64,000 bases of DNA, taken from NCBI RefSeq assembly GCF_004421005.1, contig NZ_CP038026.1, forward strand, positions 1,550,001 through 1,614,000, written 5' to 3'. The translations under genes and the position numbers were made by a program. The DNA comes from Pseudoduganella plicata. GTDB taxonomy: Bacteria; Pseudomonadota; Gammaproteobacteria; Burkholderiales; Burkholderiaceae_D. Below are positions 37,612-47,525 of the stretch, one piece after another. The number at the start of each line of letters is the position of its first letter. Position 1 is the stretch's first letter. The notes beneath the pieces are model-generated. The model searched no databases. It was not told the origin of the DNA and saw only the letters and a program-made list of their open reading frames with translations.

Positions 37612-38715
37612 TCATTTGCTCAGGCGCGGTCCGGTGTACTTCATGATGAGCCCTTTCGACCCCACCGCCCAGCCCACCGTGGGTGAGGCAAAACCCACCG
37701 TGTTGACGGGGCGCCGGTCCAGCACCTTCCACGTGCGCCCCGCATCGAGCGAGTAGCCGGAACCGGCCAGCCCTGCCGCGACAAACGAATCGGGCGCACC
37801 GGCGACCGGCACGACGACCGACATATACCCGGCCGGCAGCACCGGCGCGGGCGTCCACGTGGCGCCGCCATCGTCGCTGCGGGCGCCGTTCAGCGTGGCC
37901 AGGTAACGGTCGGAATAATCGCCGCCCACGGCCAGGCCCACCGAGCTGTCGCGGAAAGCAACGGAGAACACACCTTTGGCCGGCGCACCCGCGGGAATCG
38001 GCGTGACGGCCGCCTGCCATGTGCGTCCGCGGTCGGACGAGTGGAACACGCGCGCCTGTGCCCCGCCGCCGGTGGCGAACCACGCGTCATCAAGGCCAGC
38101 GACGGACAGGCACGTGCCGCTGGCGGCAAATGCGGCCTCGTTCGGCAAGGCTTTCAGGCCGGCCGCATCGGCGCTCGGCTGCCATGTGGCACCGCCGTCG
38201 CCCGTGGTGAGGATCTGATAAGAGCCGTCGACGGGATCGCCGAAGACGATGCCGTTGTCGCGGTCCCAGAAGGCGATGCAGTCCCAGAAACCGCTGGCAT
38301 CCGGGTTGGTGGCCTGCAGCTGCCAGGTCGCGCCGCCGTCGGCCGTACGGTAGATTCGGGACGAGTCGCCCGGCCCGATGCTGAGCGCAAAGGCCGTATC
38401 GGCGTCGAAGGCGTGAATGTCGCGCAGGTCCAGCGCTTCCGCGCCCGCCACGACGAACTTCTGCCAGGTCCTGCCGTCCACGGTGCGCAACACGGTGCCA
38501 TTCTGGCCGCTGGCCCACGCGACCGTCGCGCTCACGACCGACAGGCCGCGTAGCTGCGCCTGCGTGCCGCTGGGAACAGGCTGCCATACCCGCTGCTTGA
38601 CCACCGCGTTGGCCGGGTCGGGGGTGGCCCCGATGCTGCTGAACGAAACCGCCAGCAAGGCGGTCAGGGTGATGGCCTTGAAGGCCGAACGTCTCTGCAT
38701 CATCGCGGCGGGCAT
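37612..38715 (-). CDS. Exported Ycf48/BNR-repeat beta-propeller protein
   Basis: This 367-aa protein starts at ATG 38715 (AAGGAG four bases upstream); a second ATG pair four codons later is less well placed. A signal peptide (AFKAITLTALLAVSFSSIGA) is followed by BNR/Asp-box-like repeats: TVLRTVDGRTWQKF, IYRTADGGATWQLQ, ILTTGDGGATWQPS, VFHSSDRGRTWQAA, RSDDGGATWTPAP and SLDAGRTWKVL. These build a seven-bladed propeller similar to Ycf48. In non-photosynthetic bacteria such proteins often accompany exporters or extracellular hydrolases; the role here is unknown. It lies 10 bases after apbC, perhaps in one operon. Confidence 0.8.
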   Translation of the reverse strand: MPAAMMQRRSAFKAITLTALLAVSFSSIGATPDPANAVVKQRVWQPVPSGTQAQLRGLSVVSATVAWASGQNGTVLRTVDGRTWQKFVVAGAEALDLRDIHAFDADTAFALSIGPGDSSRIYRTADGGATWQLQATNPDASGFWDCIAFWDRDNGIVFGDPVDGSYQILTTGDGGATWQPSADAAGLKALPNEAAFAASGTCLSVAGLDDAWFATGGGAQARVFHSSDRGRTWQAAVTPIPAGAPAKGVFSVAFRDSSVGLAVGGDYSDRYLATLNGARSDDGGATWTPAPVLPAGYMSVVVPVAGAPDSFVAAGLAGSGYSLDAGRTWKVLDRRPVNTVGFASPTVGWAVGSKGLIMKYTGPRLSK

Positions 38716-38725
38716 GGCACTCCTT

Positions 38726-39808
38726 TTAGTCGTTTTTGATCACAATCGAAGGGAATTTGCTGCTCATATCCTTGGCCTTCTCGGCCACCTTGATCGCCAC
38801 CTTGCGGGCGATTTCCTTGTACAGCGTGGCGACCTGGCCGTCCGGATCGGCGACCACCGTCGGCTTGCCGGAATCGGTCTGCTCGCGGATCGCCATCTTG
38901 AGCGGCAGCTTGCCGAGGAAGTCCACGCCGAAGTCCGCGCACATCTTCTCCCCGCCGCCGGCACCGAAGATTTCCTCCGTGTGGCCGCAGTTCGAGCAAA
39001 TATGGGTGCTCATGTTTTCCACCACGCCCAAGATCGGGATGCCGACCTTCTCGAACATCTTGAGGCCCTTGCGCGCGTCCAGCAGCGCGATGTCCTGCGG
39101 CGTCGTGACGATGACGGCGCCCGTGACCGGCACCTTCTGCGACAGGGTCAGCTGGATGTCGCCGGTGCCCGGCGGCATGTCGACGACCAGGTAATCCAGT
39201 TCACGCCAGTTGGTCTGGTCCAGCAGCTGCTGCAGCGCCTGCGTGACCATCGGGCCGCGCCAGACCATCGGCTCGTCCGGATCGATCAGGAAGCCGATCG
39301 ACGACACCTGGATGCCGTGGCCTTCCATCGGTTCCATCGTCTTGCCGTCGTTCGACATCGGGCGGCCGGAGACGCCCAGCATCATGGGCTGCGAAGGGCC
39401 GTAGATGTCCGCATCGAGCACGCCGACGGTGGCGCCTTCGGCAGCCAGCGCCAGCGCCAGGTTGACGGCCGTCGTCGATTTGCCGACGCCGCCCTTGCCG
39501 GAAGCGACGGCGATGATGTTCTTCACGTTCGGCAGGGGCTTGAGGCCGCGCTGCACGGTGTGGGCGATGATCTTGCTGGTGACGTTCAGGGCAATGCCCA
39601 GGCCGAACGGCTGCAGCGCGGCCAGGATGCCGGCGCGGATGCCTTCGATCTGGCTGCGGGCCGGGTAGCCCAGTTCGATGTCCAGGGCGATGGCGCCGTT
39701 CTCGACCTTCAGGTTGCGGACCGACTTCGTCGTGACAAAGTCCTTGCCGGTGTTCGGATCGATAACCCTGGACAGGGCGGCCTTGACGTCTTCTACTGTG
39801 ATGCTCAT
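38726..39808 (-). CDS. apbC: Iron-sulfur cluster carrier protein (Mrp/ApbC/NBP35 family)
   Basis: This 360-aa cytosolic P-loop ATPase carries and delivers Fe-S clusters. The N-terminal MIP18/DUF59 domain (residues 1-80; SRVIDPNTGKDF) precedes the ParA-like domain with deviant Walker A ASGKGGVGKSTTAVNLALAL (about residues 102-121), LDADIYGPSQP, DMPPGTGDIQLTLSQ and the cluster-binding CxxC in ICSNCGHTEEIFG (about residue 272). The length is usual. It is divergent from metG, a very common arrangement in proteobacteria, and precedes the Ycf48-like gene. Confidence 0.95.
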   Translation of the reverse strand: MSITVEDVKAALSRVIDPNTGKDFVTTKSVRNLKVENGAIALDIELGYPARSQIEGIRAGILAALQPFGLGIALNVTSKIIAHTVQRGLKPLPNVKNIIAVASGKGGVGKSTTAVNLALALAAEGATVGVLDADIYGPSQPMMLGVSGRPMSNDGKTMEPMEGHGIQVSSIGFLIDPDEPMVWRGPMVTQALQQLLDQTNWRELDYLVVDMPPGTGDIQLTLSQKVPVTGAVIVTTPQDIALLDARKGLKMFEKVGIPILGVVENMSTHICSNCGHTEEIFGAGGGEKMCADFGVDFLGKLPLKMAIREQTDSGKPTVVADPDGQVATLYKEIARKVAIKVAEKAKDMSSKFPSIVIKND

Positions 39809-39952
39809 GTATTTCTCCGTTGGTGATGCCGCAGTCTAGCGCAAAACGACGTGGAATACATGCCGCCCGCCTGCCGGCCCGGCGCCGAACGCTGCGCAGC
39901 CCGGCCGGTCGCTGTTAAAATGCCTGTTTTCCCTATCTTTTTCGCGCTGACC

Positions 39953-42067
39953 ATGACCCGCAAGCTGTTCGTCACCACTGCCCTGCCCTACGCCAACGCT
40001 GCCTTCCACATCGGCCACATGATGGAGTACATCCAGGCCGACATCTGGGTCCGGTACCAGCGCATGCAGGAGCGCGAGGTGCATTTCGTCGGCGCGGACG
40101 ACACGCACGGCACGCCGATCATGATCGCGGCGGAAAAGGAAGGCATCACGCCGCAGGAATTCGTGGCAAAAATCGCTGCCGGCCGCGCCCAGTACCTGGA
40201 CGGCTTTCATATCGCTTTCGACAACTGGTACTCCACCGATTCGCCGGAAAACGTCGAGCTGTCGCAGGGCATCTACCGCCGCCTGCGCGACGTGGGCCTG
40301 ATCCAGACGAAAACGGTCGACCGCTTCTTCGACCCCGTCAAGGGCATGTTCCTGGCCGACCGCAATATCAAGGGCGAATGCCCGAAATGCGGCGCCAGGG
40401 ACCAGTATGGCGATAATTGCGAGGTATGCGGCGCCGCCTACCAGCCGACGGATCTGGTCAACCCATATTCCGTGTTCACCAACGCCACGCCGGTTCTGAA
40501 ACCTTCTGAACAGTATTTCTTCAAGCTGTCCGACCCGCGCTGCTTCGAATTCCTGCGCGACTGGCTGAACACGCCGGGCCGCCTGCAGCCGGAAATGGTC
40601 AATAAAGTCTCCGAATGGCTGGGAGAATCCGGCGAGAAGCTGGCGGACTGGGATATCTCGCGCGACGCGCCGTATTTCGGTATTCCAATTCCCGATGCAC
40701 CGGGCAAGTTCTTCTACGTCTGGCTGGACGCGCCTGTGGGCTACCTGGCGTCGCTGAAAAACTACTTCAGCAAGAAAGGCATCGATTTCGACGCGTTCCT
40801 CAACGACCCGGACGCGGAGCAGATCCACTTCATCGGCAAGGATATCGTCTCGTTCCACCTGCTGTTCTGGCCTGCGATGCTGAAATTCGCAGGCCATCCC
40901 GTGATCGACAAGCTGAAGGTCAACGTGCACGGCCACCTGACCGTCAACAATGAAAAGATGTCCAAGTCGCGCGGCACGGGTATTTCGCCGCTGCGCTACC
41001 TGAACCTGGGCATGAATCCTGAGTGGCTGCGTTATTACATCGCCTTCAAGCTGAACTCGAAGGTGGAAGACCTCGACTTCACGGGCGAAGATTTCGTCGC
41101 CCGCGTCAATTCGGATCTGATCGGCAAATACGTCAATATCGCCAGCCGCTGCGCCGGCTTCATCGCCAAGAAATTCGACGGCAAGCTGGCAGATCGTCTG
41201 TCCGAGACTTCGCTCGACTGGATCAAGCGGGCCCTGACGAACGCCGAAGGCGCCGAGCGCCAGGTCGCCATCGCCGAAAGCTACGAACACCGCGAATTCG
41301 GCCGCGCGCTGCGCGAGATCATGGAAATCGCGGACGTGACGAATCAGTACGTCGACGAAAACAAGCCATGGGTGCTTGCCAAGGATGACAGCAAGCTGGC
41401 CGAACTGCACGAAGTGTGCACGACGGCACTGATCCTGTTCCGCCAGCTGACGATCCTGCTGTCGCCGGTACTGCCGGGCGTGGCCGCCAACGTGCGCACG
41501 TTCCTGAACGACGAGCGCCACACGTGGGCCGACGCGACGCTGGCCGCTGCCGGCACGTCGATGCTGGGCCGCACCATCGGCGCCTACAGCCACCTGATGA
41601 CGCGCGTCGATGCCAGGATGATCGAAGAGCTGTTCGATGCGCCGAAACCAGCGGCCGCTCCTGCCCCCGCGGCCGCACCGGCCATCGCCGTCTCCGCCAA
41701 GCCGGAAGGCATCGAGGAGCTGGCGCCGGAAATCAAGATCGACGACTTCATGAAGATCGACCTGCGCATCGCGCAGATCGTCAACTGCGAACACGTCGAA
41801 GGGTCCGACAAATTGCTGCGCCTGACGCTGGACGTGGGCGAAGGCCGCCACCGCAATGTGTTTTCCGGCATCAAGTCGATGTACCAGCCGGAAGACCTGG
41901 TCGGCAAGCTGACGGTGATGGTGGCCAATCTGGCGCCGCGCAAGATGAAGTTCGGCATTTCGGAAGGAATGGTATTGGCGGCGTCGAGCGCGGACGAGAA
42001 AACCAATCCGGGCATTTATATTCTCAATCCGTGGCCGGGTGCGCAGCCGGGCATGCGGATCCGTTGA
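39953..42067 (+). CDS. metG: Methionyl-tRNA synthetase
   Basis: MetG charges both initiator and elongator tRNA-Met. The 704-aa protein has the HIGH motif in [23 protein letters not shown] (residues 7-29), a zinc-binding knuckle with [18 protein letters not shown] (about residues 143-160) and [12 protein letters not shown] (about residue 340). After an Ala/Pro linker, the C-terminal 110 residues ([24 protein letters not shown]) form an EMAP/Arc1p-type tRNA-binding and dimerisation domain. Start ATG 39953 was chosen over an ATG 11 codons earlier because the family begins [15 protein letters not shown]. Confidence 0.97.
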   Translation: MTRKLFVTTALPYANAAFHIGHMMEYIQADIWVRYQRMQEREVHFVGADDTHGTPIMIAAEKEGITPQEFVAKIAAGRAQYLDGFHIAFDNWYSTDSPENVELSQGIYRRLRDVGLIQTKTVDRFFDPVKGMFLADRNIKGECPKCGARDQYGDNCEVCGAAYQPTDLVNPYSVFTNATPVLKPSEQYFFKLSDPRCFEFLRDWLNTPGRLQPEMVNKVSEWLGESGEKLADWDISRDAPYFGIPIPDAPGKFFYVWLDAPVGYLASLKNYFSKKGIDFDAFLNDPDAEQIHFIGKDIVSFHLLFWPAMLKFAGHPVIDKLKVNVHGHLTVNNEKMSKSRGTGISPLRYLNLGMNPEWLRYYIAFKLNSKVEDLDFTGEDFVARVNSDLIGKYVNIASRCAGFIAKKFDGKLADRLSETSLDWIKRALTNAEGAERQVAIAESYEHREFGRALREIMEIADVTNQYVDENKPWVLAKDDSKLAELHEVCTTALILFRQLTILLSPVLPGVAANVRTFLNDERHTWADATLAAAGTSMLGRTIGAYSHLMTRVDARMIEELFDAPKPAAAPAPAAAPAIAVSAKPEGIEELAPEIKIDDFMKIDLRIAQIVNCEHVEGSDKLLRLTLDVGEGRHRNVFSGIKSMYQPEDLVGKLTVMVANLAPRKMKFGISEGMVLAASSADEKTNPGIYILNPWPGAQPGMRIR

Positions 42068-42102
42068 AGAAAATACGACGAGGAGACTATGACGAGGCGA
42101 AT

Positions 42103-42588
42103 ATGCTGAGTGCCTGTACGGTCCGCCCTGCCGACGACGACGACGCCGCATTAATTGCCGGGCTCACGCGCAAAGCGTGGGCCGGCAAGGTCAGCGTCAC
42201 ATCGAGCGGCCACCGTGAAACCGCCGTCCTGGTTGCAGAACATCTGCGCCAGGGCGGCGGTTTTGTTTTGATGGACGAAGAAACCGCTATCGGCTCGGTT
42301 CGCTGGCTGCCGCACGATACGGAACCGGGAGTATGGGAAATTCTCAGGATGGGCGTATTGCCCGAATACCGCGGATCCAATATCTCCCAGCATTTGCTGG
42401 AGGCCGTGATTCATCACGGCCTGGAGTCCGGGATCGACGAATTGCGCCTGGCCGTGCGGGCCGACCAACCCAAGCTGATCGACTTCTATTCTGCCTTTGC
42501 ATTCGAGCTGGCACCCGAGCTGGAATACTCTCACGCCAATCCACTGGAGCCGACGCCGCTGGTAATGCGGCGCTTCCTGCGCGATTGA
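42103..42588 (+). CDS. GNAT-family N-acetyltransferase
   Basis: This 161-aa protein has the GNAT layout: VRPADDDDAALIAGL at the start, beta4 WEILRMGVLPEYRGSNISQHLLEAVIHHGLESG (about residues 80-110; acetyl-CoA-binding R-x-x-[GA] as Y-R-G-S) and the C-terminal LIDFYSAFAFEL. The acceptor is unknown; small amines or protein N-termini are usual. GAGG lies five bases before the ATG. It is 35 bases after metG, possibly co-transcribed. Its stop codon begins the array of 17-bp repeats. Confidence 0.85.
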   Translation: MLSACTVRPADDDDAALIAGLTRKAWAGKVSVTSSGHRETAVLVAEHLRQGGGFVLMDEETAIGSVRWLPHDTEPGVWEILRMGVLPEYRGSNISQHLLEAVIHHGLESGIDELRLAVRADQPKLIDFYSAFAFELAPELEYSHANPLEPTPLVMRRFLRD

Positions 42589-42697
42589 TTCCATGCGCTA
42601 TTGATTTTCATGCGCAATTGATTATCATGCGCGACTGATTCCTCTAAACGATTGATTCCCTCGAACGTTTGATTCTCTTGAACGATTGATCTTCCAT
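42579..42697. repeat. Tandem array of seven about 17-bp repeats
   Basis: There are seven adjoining units of 16-18 bases, each with a [G/A][C/A]CG..[T/C]TGATT core (for example GCGCAATTGATTATCAT). The first unit includes the last codons and stop of the GNAT gene. Units 1-4 begin GCGC and units 5-7 begin AACG, with divergence along the array. It looks like stepwise slippage duplication of the gene's 3' end. Confidence 0.8.
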
Positions 42698-42871
42698 GCG
42701 ATCGCGTCGGCCGGCCTTCAAGAGGATGCAAGCCTATCGGCAATCCGCACGAAAAAACCAGATGGACTTCGGCAGAGGGTGGTCAACCCTGAGTCAAGCC
42801 AGAAACAAGCCCAAACGCGCCAATGGCTGGCATGCAGCTCGCGCAAAAGCACCGTACGACGCCCGACGAGG

Positions 42872-42979
42872 CTATCGTCCAGCGGTCGTGGCAATCGGCT
42901 TAGGGGGCTTGTTGGGTGCGTTATCGCAGCCGGCGAGCAGGAACCCGGCGGTAATAAGCACAAGCATTAATCTCTGCAT
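42872..42979 (-). CDS. Small lipoprotein, 35 aa
   Basis: A 35-aa open frame starts at ATG 42979 with GGAGG seven bases upstream. MQRLMLVLITAGFLLAGC is a complete lipoprotein signal with lipobox L-A-G-C (Cys18), leaving a 17-residue proline/lysine-rich mature peptide (CDNAPNKPPKPIATTAGR). Its size and shape resemble entericidins and other tiny outer- or inner-membrane lipoproteins. Asn at mature position +3 does not indicate inner-membrane retention by the classical Asp+2 rule, although Asp is at +2, which would favour retention in the inner membrane. The role is unknown. It lies 65 bases downstream of the DMT gene's far side and convergent with the repeats. Confidence 0.6.
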   Translation of the reverse strand: MQRLMLVLITAGFLLAGCDNAPNKPPKPIATTAGR

Positions 42980-43044
42980 GGACTGCCCTCCGGCTTTGGG
43001 GTAGGCCTTACGCTAGCAGAACGCGGCGGCGGACGTCGCACGGA

Positions 43045-43950
43045 TTATGACGGCCGTCGCGACGACACGATAATCCCGCCGACAATCAGCAGGAATGCAA
43101 TGCCATGATAAACATGCGGCAGTTCGCCTAGAAACGCGGACGACAGCAGCGCGGCAAACAAGGGCGTCAGGTTGCTGAAGAAGGCCGCAATGGCGGGGCC
43201 GGCACGGCGCACGCCTTCGCCCCAGCAGCGAAATGCAATCACGGCCGGGCCGATGGCGACGTACGCCAGCACCAGGATTAATGTCCAGTTCCAGTGCACG
43301 GTCGCATCGGATAAAGTCCATTCCCCTGCCGCGAATAACCCCGACCACAGGACACCGAATCCCACCTGGGCGAGCAGATAGCCGGCCCAATCGGCGCGCA
43401 GGGAAACGGGCTCCGTCGTGCGCGTGAGCAGCCAGCTGTATAACGACCAGGCGATCGTGGCAAGGATCATGAATAAATCGCCGGCAACGAGCCGCAATGC
43501 CAGCAAATGGGCCAGATCGCCGCGCGCCAGTACCAGCAATACGCCTGCAATCGACAGGACGGCACCGGCGACCTGGCGCCGGGTAACGCTGGCATTGAAG
43601 AACAGCCAGCCCGTCAGCATCATCCAGACGGGCATCCCTGCCGCCACCAGGGTGACATTGATGGGCGTGCTGCTTTGCAGCGCCAGATATTGCAGGGCGT
43701 TATATAACCCGACACCGAGCAGGCCCAGCAGCGCGAAGCGGCGCCAATGCCGCCACAGTTCGCTATCGCGGCGGAACACCGGTCCCGCCAGCGGCAGCAG
43801 GATGAGCAGCGCCAGCAGCCAGCGCAGGAAATTGAGCAGGATGGGCGGCACCATGTCGTGCACGACGCGGCCAGCGATGGCATTGCCTGCCCACAGCAAG
43901 GGCGGCAGGGTCAGCAGAAAGACGGTTTGCAGGTTCAGTCGCGCATTCAT
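43045..43950 (-). CDS. DMT-superfamily (EamA) transporter
   Basis: This 301-aa integral inner-membrane protein has about ten transmembrane helices arranged as two EamA repeats: residues 8-140 (TVFLLTLPPLLWAGNAIAGRVVHDMVPPILLNFLRWLLALLILLPLAG, then LVAAGMPVWMMLTGWLFFNASV) and 150-295 (IAWSLYSWLLTRTT, then LTPLFAALLSSAFLGE). Such carriers export amino acids, nucleosides or other metabolites, and the substrate is not predictable. Start 43950 (MNARLNLQTVF) was chosen because the upstream in-frame extension has no membrane-protein character. It is divergent from the DUF3460 gene. Confidence 0.85.
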   Translation of the reverse strand: MNARLNLQTVFLLTLPPLLWAGNAIAGRVVHDMVPPILLNFLRWLLALLILLPLAGPVFRRDSELWRHWRRFALLGLLGVGLYNALQYLALQSSTPINVTLVAAGMPVWMMLTGWLFFNASVTRRQVAGAVLSIAGVLLVLARGDLAHLLALRLVAGDLFMILATIAWSLYSWLLTRTTEPVSLRADWAGYLLAQVGFGVLWSGLFAAGEWTLSDATVHWNWTLILVLAYVAIGPAVIAFRCWGEGVRRAGPAIAAFFSNLTPLFAALLSSAFLGELPHVYHGIAFLLIVGGIIVSSRRPS

Positions 43951-44075
43951 TGCTGAGAAGAATAACCCATCTGGCAACCCGTCGCAGGCGTACGACAGAA
44001 ATTCCCTGTGGCATGCCGCAGCGCGGTAAAATAGGTGTCGGTTTTCTTTTTCACGCACTAACCTAGACACCAGAC

Positions 44076-44288
44076 ATGAAATTCCTGTTCAAGCAACACC
44101 GCGGTTACGAATCCGACCACACCCAGTTCATCAAGAGTCTGAAGGAAAAGAACCCGGCCATCGAAAAAGGTCAGCAGGAAGGCCGTTCGCTGCTGTGGGA
44201 CAAGGCCCCGCTGTCGCTCGACGAGCGTGCACGCCAGCGCGATTCCGCCATCCAACAACAGGCTTACGTCTACCAGAACAAGCTGTAA
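44076..44288 (+). CDS. DUF3460 family protein
   Basis: This 70-aa cytosolic protein has the DUF3460 sequence pattern: MKFLFKQHRGYESDHTQFIKSLKEKNP, GQQEGRSLLWDKAPLSLDE and QQQAYVYQNKL. The family is restricted to beta-proteobacteria, is uncharacterised, and is regularly found just before scpA as here (26-base gap). It is highly charged and helical, and an accessory role to the neighbouring chromosome-segregation gene is only a guess. Confidence 0.85.
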   Translation: MKFLFKQHRGYESDHTQFIKSLKEKNPAIEKGQQEGRSLLWDKAPLSLDERARQRDSAIQQQAYVYQNKL

Positions 44289-44314
44289 CCGGCTGACGCC
44301 ACAGGACGGCACGC

Positions 44315-45232
44315 ATGCAGCCTCACGACGCGGCAGACGAGACGGCAAACCTTGCCGCCAATGCCGCGCCACCGGCGGACGCCCGCGAGGGCACGCCGGC
44401 AGCACAGGGCGGCGGGCCGGATATCCAGGCTGGCGCCCTCCCGGAAGTGGACGGTGCCGGCTTCGCACGCCTCTATGGCGAACCGCTGCTGCACCTGCCG
44501 ACCGACCTGTACATCCCGCCCGACGCGCTGGAAATCTTCCTTGACGCTTTCGAAGGTCCGCTGGACCTGCTGCTGTATCTGATCCGCCGCCAGAACTTCA
44601 ATATCCTCGACATCCCGATGGCGCAGGTTACGCTGCAATATCTGAAGTACGTCGACCAGATCCGGCTGTCCAACCTGGAATTGGCCGCCGAGTATCTGCT
44701 GATGGCCGCCATGCTGATCGAGATCAAGTCGCGCATGCTGCTGCCGCAGCGCCAGCACGAGATCGAAGCGGAACTTGACGATCCCCGCGCCGAGCTGGTG
44801 CGCCGCCTGCTGGAGTATGAGCAGATCAAGCTGGCCGCCGTCGACATCAACCGGATTCCCCAGCTGGACCGGGATTTCGTGCGCACGCAGATCTTCATCG
44901 AGCAGAGCCTGATTCCCGTCTGGCCGGACGTGGCGCCGGAGGACCTGCAGGCTGCGTGGCGTGGCCTGCTGAAGCGGGCAACCCTGAAACAGCATCACAA
45001 GATTTCACGCGAAGAACTGTCCGTGCGCGAGCACATGACGATGATCCTTCGCCGGCTGCAGTCGCAGCGCTTCGTCGAGTTCGCCGACCTGTTCGACGTC
45101 GCCGGCGGCGTGCCCGTCCTGGTCGTGAACTTTGTCGCGATGCTGGAACTGGCCAAAGAAACCCTGATCGAAATTACCCAGGCCGAACCGTTTGCGCCCA
45201 TCTATGTGCGCCTCGCGTACTCGCCTGTCTGA
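44315..45232 (+). CDS. scpA: Segregation and condensation protein A
   Basis: ScpA is the kleisin subunit that bridges the SMC (or MukB-like) ATPase heads with ScpB during chromosome compaction. The 305-aa protein has an extra N-terminal low-complexity stretch of about 65 residues (Ala/Asp/Gly-rich) before the kleisin core. The core shows FEGPLDLLLYLIRRQNFNILDIPMAQVTLQYLKYV (about residues 79-113), LAAEYLLMAAMLIEIKSRMLLP and a C-terminal winged helix (FVEFADLFDV, then LVVNFVAMLELAKE). scpB is not in the window. It is followed by panC with a 23-base gap. Confidence 0.93.
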   Translation: MQPHDAADETANLAANAAPPADAREGTPAAQGGGPDIQAGALPEVDGAGFARLYGEPLLHLPTDLYIPPDALEIFLDAFEGPLDLLLYLIRRQNFNILDIPMAQVTLQYLKYVDQIRLSNLELAAEYLLMAAMLIEIKSRMLLPQRQHEIEAELDDPRAELVRRLLEYEQIKLAAVDINRIPQLDRDFVRTQIFIEQSLIPVWPDVAPEDLQAAWRGLLKRATLKQHHKISREELSVREHMTMILRRLQSQRFVEFADLFDVAGGVPVLVVNFVAMLELAKETLIEITQAEPFAPIYVRLAYSPV

Positions 45233-45249
45233 CCCATCGGTAACCATAA

Positions 45250-46095
<846 letters not shown>

Positions 46096-46114
46096 ACACT
46101 ACACTGAGCTCGTA

Positions 46115-46223
46115 ACAACATCGGGGTCAGGCACGAATGTTGTCACGGCCCCGGCAGTGAAAGCGTCGTAAGACCGCCTACGGCTGTGCTCGCGACAGTT
46201 TTTGTGCCTGACCCCGATGTTGT
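46115..46223. repeat. REPIN-like element: 20-bp inverted repeats around a 69-bp core
   Basis: ACAACATCGGGGTCAGGCAC (46115-46134) is matched perfectly by its reverse complement at 46204-46223. The core contains further GC hairpin potential. The arms resemble extragenic palindromes with a GGGGTCAGGCAC core. It separates the convergent panC and EAL-HDOD genes and could act as a bidirectional terminator or mRNA stabiliser. Confidence 0.8.
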
Positions 46224-46231
46224 CAGCGGGC

Positions 46232-47440
46232 TCAGGCGGTGACGTTCTGCGTCCACGCGAGCGCGGACAGGTGGGCTTTGTTGACGTCCGCCGGGGTGAC
46301 GTTCAGGGTGGCAGCCAGCGACGATACGAGCGTCGAGTTCAGCTCGCACGCTTCGGCCAGCGCGAGATACGGGCCGTAGCGTCCGCCCCGCTCCAGCAGC
46401 GCTTCGACTACCTCGTCGGACAGCTGAATCGTTTCCAGCACCTCCTTCATCGGCAGTCCGAGCAATCGGTCCAGCAGCGAGAACATGCCGGCGACGAAGA
46501 CGTTTTCCGCCTCCGCTCGGCCGAGTTTTTCCACGCTCAGCAGTTCGGCCAGGCGGCCGCGCACGACAGCCGTTTCCAGCAGCACGGGCGAATAGCCGGA
46601 CGTGCTGGCCGTGGCCAGCAGTAACGTCAGCCAGCGGTACAGCGGCTGGTAGCCCAGCAGGGTGATAGCCTGTTTCAGCGACTGGATCTCGCGGCCGATA
46701 CCGAAGCCGGCGGAGTTGATGTAGCGCAGCAGTTTGTATGACAGTGCCGCGTCGCGCTTGAGCACGCTCTCCAGTTTCGCCACGTCCGCATTCGCGTTCA
46801 CCATCTGCATCAGCTGCAGGATGACGGTCTGGGCCGGGTTCAGCCCCTTCGTCTCCGTGCCGGGACGGGGCGTCAGGTGCAGCTTGCCGACAAACGCATC
46901 GATGCCCAGCGCGGCACAGGCGTCGAAGTCGGCCCAGGTTGCCACGGGCCGCCCCACCATCCGTACCGACGACTGCTTCAGCGCCGCATACGTACGGGCC
47001 TGGGATGCCACATCGGCGCCCGTGAAACGCACTTCCACATAGGAGCAGATCCCTGGCAGCCGGTTGCCGGCGCGGGCGATATCGCAGTTGCGCAGCAGGA
47101 TGCCGACGTCGCCTGCCCGCAACGCGCGCACGGCGGCCAGCGTGTCGGGATTGGCCAGCTCGCGCGTGGCGATCGACAGCACGGTGTGTTGCGGCGGGAG
47201 GTTGTACAGCGCATCGGTCGAGAGCATCGCCGGCACCGCCTCGAGGAACAGGGTCTTGTCGCGCAACAGCCAGCCGCGCTCGGGATCGTTGACCTGCCCG
47301 GCGACAAAGCCGACCAGGTCCTCCAGCTCGGCCTGCGTGGGCGCGACACCGGCATTGTGCTGCCAGGTAAGCTCGTAGCCGACCACGCGCTGGTGCGGGT
47401 CCAGCAGCGGCTCACGCAGGAGGAAATGGGTCTGGTGCAT
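46232..47440 (-). CDS. EAL-HDOD signalling protein (YuxH type)
   Basis: This 402-aa protein has a degenerate EAL-like domain (residues 1-190; HFLLREPLLDPHQRVVGYELTWQ, lacking the E-x-L-x-R metal and catalytic residues) followed by an HDOD domain (residues 195-390; MQMVNANADVAKLESVLKRDAALSYKLLRYINSAGFGIGREIQSLKQAITLLG). Such proteins are usually non-catalytic c-di-GMP effectors or regulators that affect motility, biofilm and chemotaxis. It is the last gene on the minus strand in the motility block, 85 bases after cheZ, so it is probably functionally linked. Confidence 0.88.
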   Translation of the reverse strand: MHQTHFLLREPLLDPHQRVVGYELTWQHNAGVAPTQAELEDLVGFVAGQVNDPERGWLLRDKTLFLEAVPAMLSTDALYNLPPQHTVLSIATRELANPDTLAAVRALRAGDVGILLRNCDIARAGNRLPGICSYVEVRFTGADVASQARTYAALKQSSVRMVGRPVATWADFDACAALGIDAFVGKLHLTPRPGTETKGLNPAQTVILQLMQMVNANADVAKLESVLKRDAALSYKLLRYINSAGFGIGREIQSLKQAITLLGYQPLYRWLTLLLATASTSGYSPVLLETAVVRGRLAELLSVEKLGRAEAENVFVAGMFSLLDRLLGLPMKEVLETIQLSDEVVEALLERGGRYGPYLALAEACELNSTLVSSLAATLNVTPADVNKAHLSALAWTQNVTA

Positions 47441-47525
47441 TATGGATGTCGGTGAACCAGCGTGCGCGGCGCGGGGGCCGCGGCAAGGAGAGCGGGTGGC
47501 CAGCGGGGCCGTTGTCCCGCCCCGG

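Noticed and set aside
42089..42109. Six-codon open frame with AGGAG ahead of the GNAT start
   Set aside because: Could couple translation but is too short to support; the GNAT start has its own GAGG.
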